A stretch of 64,000 nt of DNA, taken from assembly GCF_900096585.1 (NCBI RefSeq), contig NZ_FMYH01000002.1, positions 88,343-152,342 on the forward strand, given 5' to 3'. The notes under the pieces were generated by a model, which was not told the DNA's origin, searched no databases, and saw nothing but the letters and a program-made list of their open reading frames with translations. Shown piece after piece: positions 27,888-39,833 of this stretch. Within the stretch, counting starts at the first letter, position 1, and each line of letters starts with the position of its first letter. The DNA is from Sanguibacter gelidistatuariae (GTDB lineage Bacteria; Actinomycetota; Actinomycetes; Actinomycetales; Cellulomonadaceae). The translations under genes were made by a program, and so were the position numbers.

Positions 27888-29138
27888 TCAGGAGCGGGTC
27901 GTCAGAATCTGAGCGGCCTCGTCGAGGATCGCCCGGGCGACCGCGTCCTTGCTGCCGGTGAACGCCGTGACGACGTCGCCTGCGGCGGTGAGGATCGTCA
28001 CGTCGTTGTCGACGTCGCCGAAGCCCCGGCCTCCGCCCACCGGGTTGACGACCAGCAGGTCCGCGCCCTTGCGGGCGGCCTTGGCGCGGCCGTGCTGCAG
28101 CACGTCGCCGGTCGCATCGCCGGTCTCCGCGGCGAAACCGACGATGACCTGAGACCCGCCGCGTCGAGCGAGCAGATCGGGGCGTGCCTCGACGAGGCCG
28201 GCGAGGATGTCCGGGTTCACCACGAGCTCGATCGGCGCGACCACGCCGTCGCCGGTCTTCTTGACCTTGTGGGTGGTCACCGTGGCTGGACGGAAGTCTG
28301 CGATCGCCGCGGCCATGATGATGAGGTCGGCAGACTCTGCCCCCTCGCGGACGGCCTCGGCCAGCTCCTGGGTCGTCTCCACGTGCACGACCGCGACCCC
28401 GGCCGGATCGGGCAGGTCGACGTTGGCGGCGACGAGGGTCACCAGCGCACCGCGACGGTGAGCCTCGGCGGCCAGAGCGTAGCCCTGACGCCCCGAGCTG
28501 CGGTTGCCGATGAACCGCACCGGGTCGATCGGTTCGCGGGTGCCACCGGCCGAGATGAGCACGTGGGTGCCGGTAAGGCTGTTGGTGAGGTCGCCGGCGC
28601 CGCCGTCAGCGGCATCCACGGTCAGCGCCATGGCGGCCGCGAAGATGTCTTCCGGCTCGGGCAGCCGGCCAGGACCGGTGTCCGCGCCGGTCAGCCGCCC
28701 GGAGGCGGGATCGAGCACAGTCACGCCGCGGCTCCGCAGGGTCGCGACGTTGGCCTCGACCGCGGGGTGCAACCACATCTCGGTATGCATCGCGGGGGCG
28801 ACCAGGACCGGGCACCGTGCGGTGAGCAGGGTCGCGGTGAGCAGGTCGTCCGAGCGTCCGGTGGCCATCCGGGAGAGCAGGTCGGCCGTGGCCGGGGCGA
28901 CGACCACGAGGTCGGCCTCCTGGCCGAGGGCCACGTGCGGCACGTGCGGCACGTCGTCGAAGACGGTGGTTGTCACGGGCTTGCCCGAGAGCGCCTCCCA
29001 GGTGGGTGCGCCGACAAAGCGCAGGGCGGACTCGGTCGGGATCACCCGCACCGAGTGCCCTGCCTCGGCCAGCAGCCGCAGGAGCAGAACAGCCTTGTAC
29101 GCGGCGATGCCTCCGCTCACGCCGAGGATCACACGCAT
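27888..29138 (-). CDS. coaBC: Phosphopantothenoylcysteine synthetase/decarboxylase
   Basis: A bifunctional coenzyme A biosynthesis enzyme. The N-terminal flavoprotein CoaC (about residues 1-180) decarboxylates phosphopantothenoylcysteine and shows LGVSGGIAAYKAVLLLRLL, VVAPATADLLSRMATGRSDD, and VLVAPAMHTEMW with the PAMHTEM proton-donor motif. The C-terminal CoaB synthetase joins cysteine and shows VLISAGGTREPIDPVRFIGN, RSSGRQGYALAAEAHRRGA and IMAAAIADFRP. 416 residues, normal. The ATG follows AGGAG at about 11 nt. It lies 31 bp downstream of rpoZ and forms the gmk-rpoZ-coaBC-metK run. Confidence 0.96.
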   Translation of the reverse strand: MRVILGVSGGIAAYKAVLLLRLLAEAGHSVRVIPTESALRFVGAPTWEALSGKPVTTTVFDDVPHVPHVALGQEADLVVVAPATADLLSRMATGRSDDLLTATLLTARCPVLVAPAMHTEMWLHPAVEANVATLRSRGVTVLDPASGRLTGADTGPGRLPEPEDIFAAAMALTVDAADGGAGDLTNSLTGTHVLISAGGTREPIDPVRFIGNRSSGRQGYALAAEAHRRGALVTLVAANVDLPDPAGVAVVHVETTQELAEAVREGAESADLIIMAAAIADFRPATVTTHKVKKTGDGVVAPIELVVNPDILAGLVEARPDLLARRGGSQVIVGFAAETGDATGDVLQHGRAKAARKGADLLVVNPVGGGRGFGDVDNDVTILTAAGDVVTAFTGSKDAVARAILDEAAQILTTRS

Positions 29139-29169
29139 GCCGGCCGCTCTCTCCTGGTGCGTCAGCGCG

Positions 29170-29457
29170 TCAGGACGCGTCGGCGTCGGTGACGGGTTCC
29201 ACGATCGGGGTGCTGGTCAGCAGGCCCGCGTTGATCTCGCGCATCGCGATCGACAGCGGCTTCTCCTGGTTGCGCGTCTCGACGAGCGGGCCGACGAACT
29301 CGAGCAGGCCCTCGTGGAGCTGGGAGTAGTACGCGTTGATCTGACGGGCACGCTTCGCGGAGAAGACGACCAAGGCGTACTTGGAGTCCACGCGGTTGAG
29401 CAGGTCGTCGATGGGCGGGTCAGTGATGCCCACGGGGGCGGCGACGGTTCCAGACAC
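29170..29457 (-). CDS. rpoZ: RNA polymerase omega subunit
   Basis: The small subunit that helps assemble beta-prime into RNA polymerase. The 95-residue protein shows [20 protein letters not shown] and [13 protein letters not shown], the conserved segment contacting beta-prime, and the actinobacterial tail [15 protein letters not shown]. The start is GTG at 29457 with a GGAG site upstream. It sits between gmk and coaBC, as in most Actinobacteria. Confidence 0.96.
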   Translation of the reverse strand: MSGTVAAPVGITDPPIDDLLNRVDSKYALVVFSAKRARQINAYYSQLHEGLLEFVGPLVETRNQEKPLSIAMREINAGLLTSTPIVEPVTDADAS

Positions 29458-29512
29458 AGGTCAACTCCGAAGGTGTTGAGGGATTGCGGATCAATAGACC
29501 AGTCTACTGCGT

Positions 29513-30118
29513 CTACCGAGCGCGGGTCGCCGTTGCGGGGACGCCCATCACGGACATGAGTTCGTCCGCGGCGCGTCGGACGTCGTCGTTGATGATCACG
29601 TGATCGAACTCCGGTGCTGCGGCCAGTTCGACGCGGGCGGTCGCCAGGCGTCGTTCGCGCTCCTCGGGCCCTTCGGTCCCGCGTCCGACGAGGCGCCGTT
29701 CGAGCTCGGTCCAGCTGGGCGGGGCGAGGAAGACGAACCGTGCGTCCGGCATGGACTCGCGGACCTGACGGGCTCCCTGCAGGTCGATCTCGAGCAGCGT
29801 CGCGACGCCGGCGGCGAGCTTCTCCTCGACCGGACCGCGAGGGGTGCCGTAGCTGTTCTGACCGTGCACCACGGCCCACTCCAGGAGCTCTCCGCGCTCG
29901 ACCATCTCGGCGAACCGGGTGGGCCCGACGAAGAGGTAGTGGACGCCGTCCACCTCGCCGGGGCGAGGATCACGGGTGGTAGCCGAGACAGACAACCACA
30001 CGTCGGGGTAGCGGGCACGGATGTCAGCGGAGACGGTTCCCTTCCCCACCGCCGTCGGGCCAGCAAGGACGGTCAGGCGGGGGGACGGTGAGCCAGCGGA
30101 TGAAGCGGAGATGATCAG
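29513..30118 (-). CDS. gmk: Guanylate kinase, probably starting at CTG
   Basis: Phosphorylates GMP to GDP. Motifs are the P-loop [20 protein letters not shown], the GMP-binding [20 protein letters not shown] and the lid [15 protein letters not shown]. No ATG, GTG or TTG occurs in frame before the P-loop; the only common start codon, GTG at 30049, lies inside it and would destroy the ATP site. Upstream the frame reads [20 protein letters not shown] back to a CTG at 30118 that overlaps the mIHF stop as CTGA, with GAAAGG five bases before. I therefore propose a CTG start with translational coupling, giving 201 residues. An ATC start at 30115 or 30112 is an alternative. Confidence 0.85.
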   Translation of the reverse strand: MIISASSAGSPSPRLTVLAGPTAVGKGTVSADIRARYPDVWLSVSATTRDPRPGEVDGVHYLFVGPTRFAEMVERGELLEWAVVHGQNSYGTPRGPVEEKLAAGVATLLEIDLQGARQVRESMPDARFVFLAPPSWTELERRLVGRGTEGPEERERRLATARVELAAAPEFDHVIINDDVRRAADELMSVMGVPATATRAR

Positions 30119-30426
30119 CCGAACCTTTCGATGAGGGCCGCTGCCTGGTGCGGACCCAGACCCCGCACACGACGACTCTCGGCAATGCCGACCTCCGTCA
30201 TGATCGCGCGGGCCTTGACCTTGCCGACTCCCGGCAACGACTCAAGCAGCGAGACAACTTTCAGTTTTCCGATGACGTCATCGGTACGGCCCTGCTCGAT
30301 CACTTCAGAGAGGACCCCTGAAGAATACTTCAGGCGGTTCTTGACCTCTGCACGCGCCCGTCGGGCACTAGCGGCCTTCTCGAGCGCGGCAGCACGTTGT
30401 TCAGGAGTTAGCTCAGGTAGTGGCAC
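30115..30426 (-). CDS. mihF: Integration host factor, actinobacterial type (mIHF)
   Basis: A nucleoid-associated DNA-binding protein of the actinobacterial mIHF family, unrelated to proteobacterial IHF. The 103-residue chain shows [40 protein letters not shown] and the helix-two-turn-helix region [20 protein letters not shown] with [20 protein letters not shown]. The GTG at 30426 ([10 protein letters not shown]) has GGAAGG eight bases upstream; a GTG at 30435 is too close to that site. It is followed by gmk with a 4-bp CTGA overlap. On the minus strand TTGCCG and GATAGT near 30467-30493 could be its promoter, with short 15-bp spacing. Confidence 0.93.
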   Translation of the reverse strand: MPLPELTPEQRAAALEKAASARRARAEVKNRLKYSSGVLSEVIEQGRTDDVIGKLKVVSLLESLPGVGKVKARAIMTEVGIAESRRVRGLGPHQAAALIERFG

Positions 30427-30551
30427 TCCGGTCACCTTCCTTGGACGAGCGGGAACATACTGCGAAACTATCCATGTTCTGGGTTATCGGCAACGTGAAC
30501 GACAGACCTTCACACGCCGCGACCTGCATAATCACCCGGAACCGAAGCAGC

Positions 30552-30585
30552 GCGACCACCCGCGGACGGATCCACGGGTGGTCGC
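30552..30585 (-). terminator. Terminator at the end of the pyrimidine operon
   Basis: GCGACCACCCG and CGGGTGGTCGC form a perfect 11-bp stem with a 12-nt loop, 14 bp past the pyrF stop. There is no U-tract, as is common for terminators in high-GC Actinobacteria. The rest of 30427-30598 holds the mIHF upstream region and no gene. Confidence 0.65.
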
Positions 30586-30598
30586 TGGGTCGCGCAAG

Positions 30599-31519
30599 TC
30601 AGCCCTGGAGGGCCTGCGCGGCGTCATCTGCGGCTCGGCGGGCGGCCGCCAGCAGCGCGCGCCCGTCCGGCCCGGCGGCGAGCACCCCGCGCGACGACGA
30701 GGCGAGCACCTGCCCCCGGGCAGACCCGAACACCTGCGCGAGCTCGGCCGAGCCTGCGCCCTGTGCGCCCACGCCGGGTGCGAGCAGCGGGCCCCTCACC
30801 GCGGAGAGGTCGACGCCGGTGGTCCGGGCCGCATCACCGATGGTCGCGCCCACGACGAGGCCGACCGAACCCATCGACGGCACAGACGCGCCGGCAGCAG
30901 ACCCACCGCGGTCGGCGAGCTCGGCCGCGTTGACCGCGCCCGCCTGCCGGGCGATCTGCGCGGCCACGGTCTCCCCCGAGGCCGTGCGGGCGTGCTGGAC
31001 CTGCGCGCCCTCCGGGTTGGACGTCAGGCACAGCACGAACAGACCCCGGCCGTTCGCAGCCGCGATGTCGATCGCGGGCTGCAGGGAGCCGAAGCCCAGG
31101 TACGGCGAGACGGTGAGCGCGTCACCGGCGAGCGGGGACCCCTCCCGCAGGAACGCCTCCGCGTAGCCGGTCATCGTCGAGCCGATGTCCCCGCGCTTGG
31201 CATCGACAATCGTCAATGTGTGTGCGGACCGGGCCGCGGCGATGACCTCTTCGAGAACCGCCATGCCGGCCGAACCGTGCCGCTCGAACAGCGCGGACTG
31301 CGGCTTGAGCGCGGCCACCTGTCCACCGAGGGCATCGACAACGGTCAATGCGAAGGACCGCAGCCCGGACGCGTCGTCGGGCAAACCCCAGGCGGCGAGC
31401 AGGCCGGGGTGCGGGTCGATGCCCGCGCACAGCGGCCCGAAGGCCACCATGGCGGCCGCCAGCCGCTCCCCGAAGGGAGCGGGGCGGGCAGCGCCAGGAT
31501 CGAGGGGACCCGCCGTCAC
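30599..31519 (-). CDS. pyrF: Orotidine 5'-phosphate decarboxylase, type 2
   Basis: Decarboxylates OMP to UMP, the last step of de novo pyrimidine synthesis. The 306-residue length and motifs fit the type 2 (mycobacterial/myxococcal) enzyme: [39 protein letters not shown] and [19 protein letters not shown] with the catalytic Lys and Asp. The GTG at 31519 overlaps the carB stop (GTGA). It is the last gene of the operon and is followed by a strong hairpin. Confidence 0.96.
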   Translation of the reverse strand: MTAGPLDPGAARPAPFGERLAAAMVAFGPLCAGIDPHPGLLAAWGLPDDASGLRSFALTVVDALGGQVAALKPQSALFERHGSAGMAVLEEVIAAARSAHTLTIVDAKRGDIGSTMTGYAEAFLREGSPLAGDALTVSPYLGFGSLQPAIDIAAANGRGLFVLCLTSNPEGAQVQHARTASGETVAAQIARQAGAVNAAELADRGGSAAGASVPSMGSVGLVVGATIGDAARTTGVDLSAVRGPLLAPGVGAQGAGSAELAQVFGSARGQVLASSSRGVLAAGPDGRALLAAARRAADDAAQALQG

Positions 31520-34500
31520 GGGCGCACCTCGACCTTGACGTACTCCTGCAGGCTGCGCACCGTGAACGGGCGGTCCCGGATGACCTCGATGCCCTGGACC
31601 GCGGCGGCGAGCTGGGCGACCGTGGTCACGATTGGCTTGTCCGCGGCCGTCGTGGCCGCCCGGATCTCGTAGCCGTCGGCGCGGGCGCCCTGGCCGGAGG
31701 GGGTGTTGACGACCATGTCGACCTTGCCGTCCGTGATGAGGTCGACGATCGTCGGCTCCCCGCCCGGGCCCCGGCCCTCAGAGTTCTTGCGCACGACCGT
31801 GGACGGGATGCCGTTGCGGCGCAGCACGTTCGCCGTGCCGGCCGTGGCGAGGATCTCGAAGCCGAGCTCGGTCAGGCGCTTGACCGGGAAGACGATCGCG
31901 CGCTTGTCACGGTCGGCGACGGAGATGAAGACCGAGCCGGACGTGGGCAGCCCACCGAACGCAGCGGCCTGGGACTTGGCGAAGGCCGTCGGGAAGTCCT
32001 CGTCGAAGCCCATGACCTCACCGGTCGAGCGCATCTCCGGGCCGAGGACCGTGTCTACGGCCACGCCCTCGGTCGTACGGAAGCGCTTGAACGGCAGGAC
32101 CGCTTCCTTGACCGCGATGGGCGCGTCGAGGTCGAGCGTGCCGCCGTCGCCGGTCAGCGGGAGGACCCCGCTGGCCCGTAGGTCGGCGATCGTGTGACCG
32201 ACCATGACCAGGGCCGCGGCCTTGGCCAGGGACACCCCGGTCGCCTTGGAGACGAAGGGCACCGTGCGCGAGGCGCGCGGGTTGGCTTCCAGGACGTAGA
32301 GCACGTCGGAGACGAGCGCGTACTGGACGTTGAGCAGCCCGCGGACGCCCACGCCCTTGGCGATCGCCTCGGTCGAGCGGCGGATCCGGGCGATCTCGGC
32401 CTCGGAGAGGGAGACCGGCGGCAGGACGCAGGCGGAGTCGCCGGAGTGGATCCCGGCCTCTTCGATGTGCTCCATGACACCACCGAGGAACATCTCCTCG
32501 CCGTCGTAGAGCGCGTCGACGTCGATCTCCATGGCGTCGTCGAGGAAGCGGTCGATGAGGATCGGGGCGAGGTGCCCGCCCGAGCGTGCGACCTCGCCGA
32601 GGGCGCGCTCGACGTAGCCGGTGAGCTGCTCCTCGGAGTAGACGATCTCCATGCCGCGCCCACCGAGCACGTAGGACGGGCGCACCAGGACCGGGTAGCC
32701 GATCCCGGCAGCGATCTCGACGGCCGCGACGAGGGTCGTCGCGGTGCCGAAGGCCGGGGCCGGCAGGCCCGCCTCGGCGAGCACCCGGCCGAAGGCGGCA
32801 CGGTCTTCGGCGGCGTCGATCGCCTCGGGCGAGGTGCCCAGGATCGGCAGGCCGGCGTCGGCCAGGCGCTGCGCGAGGCTGAGCGGGGTCTGCCCGCCGA
32901 GCTGGACGATGATGCCCTTGACGGGACCGGCGGCAAGCTCGGCCTCGTAGACCTCGAGGACGTCCTCGAAGGTCAGCGGCTCGAAGTAGAGACGGTCCGC
33001 GGTGTCGTAGTCGGTCGAGACCGTCTCGGGGTTGCAGTTGATCATGACGGTCTCGTAATCGCCCTTGAGCGCGAGTGCCGCGTGCACGCAGGAGTAGTCG
33101 AACTCGATGCCCTGACCGATGCGGTTGGGCCCGGAGCCCAGGATGAGGACTGCCTCGCGCTCGCGCGGACGGACCTCGGTCTCCAGGTCGTAGGTGGAGT
33201 AGTAGTACGGCGTCTCGGCCTTGAACTCCGCGGCGCACGTGTCGACCGTCTTGAAGACGGGGCGGACGCCGAGCGCGCGGCGAACCTCGCGCACAGTGGA
33301 CTCCCCCGCTGCCCGGGTGCCGCCGATGCCCCGCAGCGAGGCGATCTGGGCGTCGGAGAGGCCGTGCCGCTTGGCGCGGGTGAGCACGTCCTTGGTGAGC
33401 GCGTCGGCCGCAGCGACCTCGGCTGCGACCTCGTTGATGAGCTGGATCTGGTCGAGGTACCACGGGTCGATCTTCGTGGCGTCGAAGACCTGCTCGATGC
33501 TCGCCCCGCCGCGCAGCGCCTGCTGCGTCTGGACGAGCCGGCTCTCGGTCGGTCGGGCGATCGTCACGAGCAGCGCCTCGAGCGCGGCTCCCGAGGGGGC
33601 CTCACCGTCCCAGTGGAAGGTCGCTCCGGACTTGTCGAGCGAGCGCAGCGCCTTGCCGAGGGCCTCGGTGAAGTTGCGACCCATCGACATGGCCTCACCG
33701 ACCGACTTCATGGTCGTGGTCAGGGTGTCGTCCGCGGCCGGGAACTTCTCGAAGGCGAAGCGGGGCACCTTGACCACGACGTAGTCGAGGGAGGGCTCGA
33801 AGGACGCCGGCGTAGACCCGGTGATGTCGTTGGGGATCTCGTCGAGGGTGTACCCGACGGCGAGCTTCGCGGCGATCTTCGCGATCGGGAAGCCGGTCGC
33901 CTTGGAGGCCAGCGCGGAGGAGCGGGAGACGCGCGGGTTCATCTCGATGACGACGACGCGCCCGGTCTCGGGGTGCACGGCGTACTGGATGTTGCAGCCA
34001 CCGGTGTCCACGCCGACCTCGCGGATGATCGCGATGCCGATGTCGCGCAGGTTCTGGTACTCGCGGTCGGTCAGGGTGAGCGCGGGCGCCACGGTGACGG
34101 AGTCGCCGGTGTGCACGCCGACCGGGTCGACGTTCTCGATCGAGCAGATGACTACGACGTTGTCGGCCTTGTCGCGCATGAGCTCGAGCTCGTACTCCTT
34201 CCAGCCGAGGATGGACTCTTCCAGGAGCACCTCGGTCGTGGGCGAGTAGTGCAGGCCCTGCCCGACGATGCGGCGCAGCTGGACCTCGTCATAGGCGATC
34301 CCGGAGCCGAGGCCGCCCATCGTGAAGGAGGGGCGCACGACCATCGGGTAGCCGAGGTCCTCGGCGGCCGCGACGGCCTCGTCGATCGCGTGGATGATGA
34401 CCGAGCGCGCGGACTCCCCGCCGCACTTGGTGACGACGTCCTTGAACTTCAGGCGGTCCTCACCCTTCTGGATCGCCGCGATGTTCGCGCCGATGAGCTC

Positions 34501-34839
34501 GACGTTGTACTTGGCCAGCACGCCGGCCTCGTCGAGGGCGATCGCCGCGTTGAGCGCGGTCTGCCCGCCCAGGGTCGCCAGGACCGCGTCGGGGCGCTCC
34601 TTGGCGATGATCGAGGTGAGCACGTCCGTCGTGATCGGCTCGATGTACGTGGCGTCGGCGAACTCCGGGTCGGTCATGATCGTGGCCGGGTTGGAGTTGA
34701 GGAGGATGACACGGATGCCCTCCTCCTTGAGCACGCGGCAGGCCTGCGTACCGGAGTAGTCGAACTCGCACGCCTGGCCGATGACGATCGGCCCGGAGCC
34801 GATGACCAGGACGGAGTTGATGTCTGTTCTGCGAGGCAC
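31516..34839 (-). CDS. carB: Carbamoyl-phosphate synthase large subunit
   Basis: Makes carbamoyl phosphate from bicarbonate, ATP and ammonia delivered by CarA. The 1107-residue chain has the duplicated ATP-grasp organisation: first half [35 protein letters not shown] and [20 protein letters not shown]; second half [36 protein letters not shown] and [20 protein letters not shown]. The C-terminal MGS-like allosteric domain follows ([20 protein letters not shown]). The start is GTG at 34839, three bases after the carA stop. It supplies both pyrimidine and arginine pathways. Confidence 0.98.
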   Translation of the reverse strand: MPRRTDINSVLVIGSGPIVIGQACEFDYSGTQACRVLKEEGIRVILLNSNPATIMTDPEFADATYIEPITTDVLTSIIAKERPDAVLATLGGQTALNAAIALDEAGVLAKYNVELIGANIAAIQKGEDRLKFKDVVTKCGGESARSVIIHAIDEAVAAAEDLGYPMVVRPSFTMGGLGSGIAYDEVQLRRIVGQGLHYSPTTEVLLEESILGWKEYELELMRDKADNVVVICSIENVDPVGVHTGDSVTVAPALTLTDREYQNLRDIGIAIIREVGVDTGGCNIQYAVHPETGRVVVIEMNPRVSRSSALASKATGFPIAKIAAKLAVGYTLDEIPNDITGSTPASFEPSLDYVVVKVPRFAFEKFPAADDTLTTTMKSVGEAMSMGRNFTEALGKALRSLDKSGATFHWDGEAPSGAALEALLVTIARPTESRLVQTQQALRGGASIEQVFDATKIDPWYLDQIQLINEVAAEVAAADALTKDVLTRAKRHGLSDAQIASLRGIGGTRAAGESTVREVRRALGVRPVFKTVDTCAAEFKAETPYYYSTYDLETEVRPREREAVLILGSGPNRIGQGIEFDYSCVHAALALKGDYETVMINCNPETVSTDYDTADRLYFEPLTFEDVLEVYEAELAAGPVKGIIVQLGGQTPLSLAQRLADAGLPILGTSPEAIDAAEDRAAFGRVLAEAGLPAPAFGTATTLVAAVEIAAGIGYPVLVRPSYVLGGRGMEIVYSEEQLTGYVERALGEVARSGGHLAPILIDRFLDDAMEIDVDALYDGEEMFLGGVMEHIEEAGIHSGDSACVLPPVSLSEAEIARIRRSTEAIAKGVGVRGLLNVQYALVSDVLYVLEANPRASRTVPFVSKATGVSLAKAAALVMVGHTIADLRASGVLPLTGDGGTLDLDAPIAVKEAVLPFKRFRTTEGVAVDTVLGPEMRSTGEVMGFDEDFPTAFAKSQAAAFGGLPTSGSVFISVADRDKRAIVFPVKRLTELGFEILATAGTANVLRRNGIPSTVVRKNSEGRGPGGEPTIVDLITDGKVDMVVNTPSGQGARADGYEIRAATTAADKPIVTTVAQLAAAVQGIEVIRDRPFTVRSLQEYVKVEVRP

Positions 34840-34842
34840 TGG

Positions 34843-36120
34843 TCAGTTCTCCTTGGCGGGCGTGGTGGTGGCGGTCGCGGCCGAGAGGCCCGCGGCGGAC
34901 GGCGCACCGGACGTCATGAGGTCGAGGAAGCGGTCGAAGAGGTAGGCGGCGTCGTGCGGGCCGGCTGCTGCCTCGGGGTGGTACTGGACGGAGAACGCCG
35001 GGATGTCGAGGCACTCGAGCCCCTCCACGACGTTGTCGTTGAGCCCGACGTGGGACACGATCACGCGGCCGTAGCGGCCCTCGCCATAGGGCGCCGGCGC
35101 CTCTTCCCCGATCGGGGCGTCGACGGCGAAACCGTGGTTCTGGGAGGTGATCTCCACCTTGCGGGTGGCCAGGTCCATGACGGGCTGGTTGATCCCGCGG
35201 TGGCCGTAGGCGAGCTTGTACGTGCCGAAGCCCAGGGCACGCCCGAGGATCTGGTTGCCGAAGCAGATGCCGAAGTACGGCAACCCGCGGTCGAGGACCT
35301 CGCGGAGCAGGGCGACCTCGTGGGTGGCAGCGCTGGGGTCGCCGGGGCCGTTGGAGAAGAAGACACCGTCCGGGGACAGGGCGAGGATGTCCTCGATCGT
35401 CGAGGCGGAGGGGATGACGTGGACCCGCATGCCGCGCTCGGCGAGGCGCTGCGGGGTCATCGACTTGATGCCCAGGTCGACCGCGACGACCGTCTTGAGC
35501 GGGGCCTTCCCGGCGAATGCGCCGAGGGGTTCGACGACGTAGGCGGTCTTGGTGCTGACCTCGGCGACGAGGTTCAACCCGGCCATCGACGGGGTCGCCC
35601 GGACCTCGGCCACGAAGGAGTCGATGGGTCGCGGGTATCCCCCGGCCAGGAGCGCCTCGCCGGAGAAGATCCCGGCGCGCATGACGCCGGCCTCGCGCAG
35701 GTGGCGGGTCAGGGCCCGGGTGTCGATCTCGGAGATCCCGACGATGCCCTGGCCGACGAGCTCGTCGTCGAGGGAGCCCTCGGAGCGCCAGTTGGAGGCG
35801 CGGCGGGCGGGGTCGCGCACGACGAAGCCGGCGACCCAGATCTTGACCGACTCGGGGTCGTCGTGGTTGACCCCGGTGTTGCCGATGTGCGGGGCCGTCA
35901 TGACGACGATCTGGCGGTGGTAGGAGGGGTCGGTCAGGGTCTCCTGGTATCCGCTCATCCCCGTGTTGAACACGATCTCAGCGGTTGTGGTCCCGGTCGC
36001 GCCGTAGGCGCGCCCAGAGAATGTGCGGCCGTCCTCGAGGACGAGCAGCGCGGCGTCAGAGACCACCTCGCCGGGGGTCTTAGTCGCGTGCAGTTGCGGC
36101 GCGTGCAGTTGCGTAGTCAC
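34843..36120 (-). CDS. carA: Carbamoyl-phosphate synthase small subunit
   Basis: The glutamine amidotransferase subunit that feeds ammonia to CarB. The N-terminal domain has [18 protein letters not shown] and [20 protein letters not shown]; the class I amidotransferase domain has the nucleophile in [16 protein letters not shown] and the His-Glu pair in [16 protein letters not shown]. 425 residues, slightly longer than usual because of an N-terminal extension containing a tandem QLHAPQLHA from a repeated 12-bp unit. The GTG at 36120 overlaps the stop of the PH-like gene and has AAGGAG upstream. Confidence 0.97.
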   Translation of the reverse strand: MTTQLHAPQLHATKTPGEVVSDAALLVLEDGRTFSGRAYGATGTTTAEIVFNTGMSGYQETLTDPSYHRQIVVMTAPHIGNTGVNHDDPESVKIWVAGFVVRDPARRASNWRSEGSLDDELVGQGIVGISEIDTRALTRHLREAGVMRAGIFSGEALLAGGYPRPIDSFVAEVRATPSMAGLNLVAEVSTKTAYVVEPLGAFAGKAPLKTVVAVDLGIKSMTPQRLAERGMRVHVIPSASTIEDILALSPDGVFFSNGPGDPSAATHEVALLREVLDRGLPYFGICFGNQILGRALGFGTYKLAYGHRGINQPVMDLATRKVEITSQNHGFAVDAPIGEEAPAPYGEGRYGRVIVSHVGLNDNVVEGLECLDIPAFSVQYHPEAAAGPHDAAYLFDRFLDLMTSGAPSAAGLSAATATTTPAKEN

Positions 36121-36683
36121 TCGGACTCCTTCGGGTTGTTCGAGTCAGGGGGAAGGGGGTTCGCGGTGGCCACGAGGGCGCTGACCGCATCAAGAAGCGT
36201 GGATCGGTCGGCCGCGTGGGCAGTGCGGATTCCGGTGTCCAGGGTCGTGAGCGTGCCGTCCGCGGCGGGCGTCGTCCATCGAAGGACGACGATGCCCTTG
36301 CCGCCGACGTACTTGCCGGCCATCCCGGAGGTCAGGCGGACCCCGACGAGCGCGGCGACCGGCACGAACAGGTCGGTTGCGCCCGCCCGGGCGATGCGGA
36401 CGCCGGCGTCGTAGACCTGCACGACGGCGCGGGCGCGGAAGCCGAGATCGCCGGCTCCCACCCGGTCGAGCCAGTCTCCGGCGCCCGTGCTGGACACGTA
36501 CGTGCCCTCGATCGGCGCGGTGCGCGCCGCGCCGAGCGCGCCGGCGTCGGGCAGGGTGGCCAGGGTGCCCACCCGGGGCGCGCCGCGGCGCCGCAAGCCT
36601 CGCCAGCCGCGCCACATGGCCAGCAGGATCAGCGCGCCGACGGCGAGCATGAGCGCGACGGCGAGCGGCATGGGCAGGTTCAT
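36117..36683 (-). CDS. Membrane-anchored PH-like protein in the pyr operon
   Basis: A 188-residue protein with one N-terminal membrane helix ([20 protein letters not shown]), a short basic stretch ([10 protein letters not shown]) and a soluble beta-rich domain ([49 protein letters not shown]) with PH-like character. The function is unknown, and none of the pyrimidine steps is missing without it. It is coupled on both sides, overlapping pyrC (stop and start at 36680-36683) and carA (36117-36120). Homologues in the same place are common in Micrococcales, as far as I recall, so the link to pyrimidine metabolism is probably old. No catalytic motif is visible. Confidence 0.75.
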   Translation of the reverse strand: MNLPMPLAVALMLAVGALILLAMWRGWRGLRRRGAPRVGTLATLPDAGALGAARTAPIEGTYVSSTGAGDWLDRVGAGDLGFRARAVVQVYDAGVRIARAGATDLFVPVAALVGVRLTSGMAGKYVGGKGIVVLRWTTPAADGTLTTLDTGIRTAHAADRSTLLDAVSALVATANPLPPDSNNPKESE

Positions 36684-38031
36684 CGGGCATCTCCGTGGCG
36701 CGCAGCGGGGTCCACGGGGACGCCGTCGAGCACGGTGGCCCGTCCGCGCAGGAAGGTCGCCACGACCTGTCCGGGCAGCTCGCGGCCGCCGAAGGGCGAG
36801 TTGCCGCTCGCCGTGGCCTGCTCGGCCGGCACGACGACGCGCACCGCGGCCGGGTCGACCAGCACGATGTTCGCGGGTTCACCGACCTCGAGCGGCCGGC
36901 CCTGCGGGCGTGGGCCGTCGGTGATCCGTCCGATCTGAGCCGGGGCGGTCGAGAGCACCCGGGCCACGTCGGCCCAGGTCATCCGGCCGGAGTCGACCAT
37001 GGTCTGCTGGACGACGCTCAGCGCGGTCTCCAGACCGGTCATCCCGAAGGCGGCCGCGGACCATTCGCAGTCCTTGTCCTCGCGGGTGTGCGGGGCATGG
37101 TCGGTCGCGACGATGTCGATCGTGCCGTCGGCGAGGCCCTCGCGGACCGCCTCGACGTCGGCCGCGGTGCGCAGCGGGGGGTTGACCTTGAACAGCGGGT
37201 CGTAGCCGCGGGCCAGCTCGTCGGTGAGGATGAGGTGGTGCGGGGTGACCTCGGCGGTGACGGAGATGCCGCGGGCCTTGGCCCAGCGGATGAGGTCGAC
37301 CGAGCCGGCCGTGGACAGGTGGCACACGTGCAGGCGGGAACCGACGTGCTCGGCGAGCAGCACGTCGCGGGCGATGATCGCCTCTTCCGCGACGGCCGGC
37401 CAGCCGGCGAGGCCGATCTCGGCGGAGACGACCCCCTCGTTCATCTGCGCGCCCTCGGTCAGGCGAGGCTCCTGGGCGTGCTGGGCGATGACGCCGTCGA
37501 AGGCCTTGACGTATTCGAGGGCGCGACGCATGAGGATCGGGTCCCAGACGCACTTGCCGTCGTCGGAGAACACACGGACCTGGGCGGCGGAGTCGGCCAT
37601 CGCGCCGAGCTCGGCGAGGTGCGTGCCCTCCAGGCCGACGCTCACGGCGCCGACCGGGTGGACGTCGGCCCAGCCGGCCTCGGTCCCGATCCGCCAGACC
37701 TGCTCGACGACGCCCGCGGTGTCCTGGACCGGGGTCGTGTTCGCCATGGCGTGCACGGCGGTGAAGCCGCCCACGGCCGCGGCGCGGGTCCCGGAGTAGA
37801 TGGTCTCGGCGTCCTCGCGGCCGGGCTCGCGCAGGTGGGTGTGCAGGTCGACGAGGCCGGGCAGGGCAATCAGCGCGGCGGCCTCGATGACGACGACGTC
37901 GCCGTCGGACCACAGCGTGCCGGCCGGGGCGAACGCCTCGATGACACCGCCGGCGAGGAGCATGTCGACGCGGTCGGCGCCAAGAGGGGCGACGTTGCGC
38001 AGGAGGTACCTGACCTGACTGGGTGCCGCGC

Positions 38032-38035
<4 letters not shown>
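36680..38035 (-). CDS. pyrC: Dihydroorotase
   Basis: Cyclises carbamoyl aspartate to dihydroorotate. It is a class I amidohydrolase of 451 residues with [20 protein letters not shown] (zinc His pair), [29 protein letters not shown] and [17 protein letters not shown] with the catalytic Asp. The ATG at 38035 overlaps the pyrB stop (ATGA). It is the third gene of the pyr operon after pyrR and pyrB, so the two early enzymes are translated in series. Confidence 0.97.
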
Positions 38036-39764
<1,729 letters not shown>

Positions 39765-39833
39765 TCAAGCAGGATGCCTCGATCGTACCTCCTACGCCGG
39801 GCTGCCCGGGCGCGTGTCCACGGGCCGAGCGGG

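Noticed and set aside
32194..36414. 1406-residue plus-strand open frame opposite carB and carA
   Set aside because: Shadow frame in GC-rich DNA; no domain is seen and both strands cannot reasonably be conserved.
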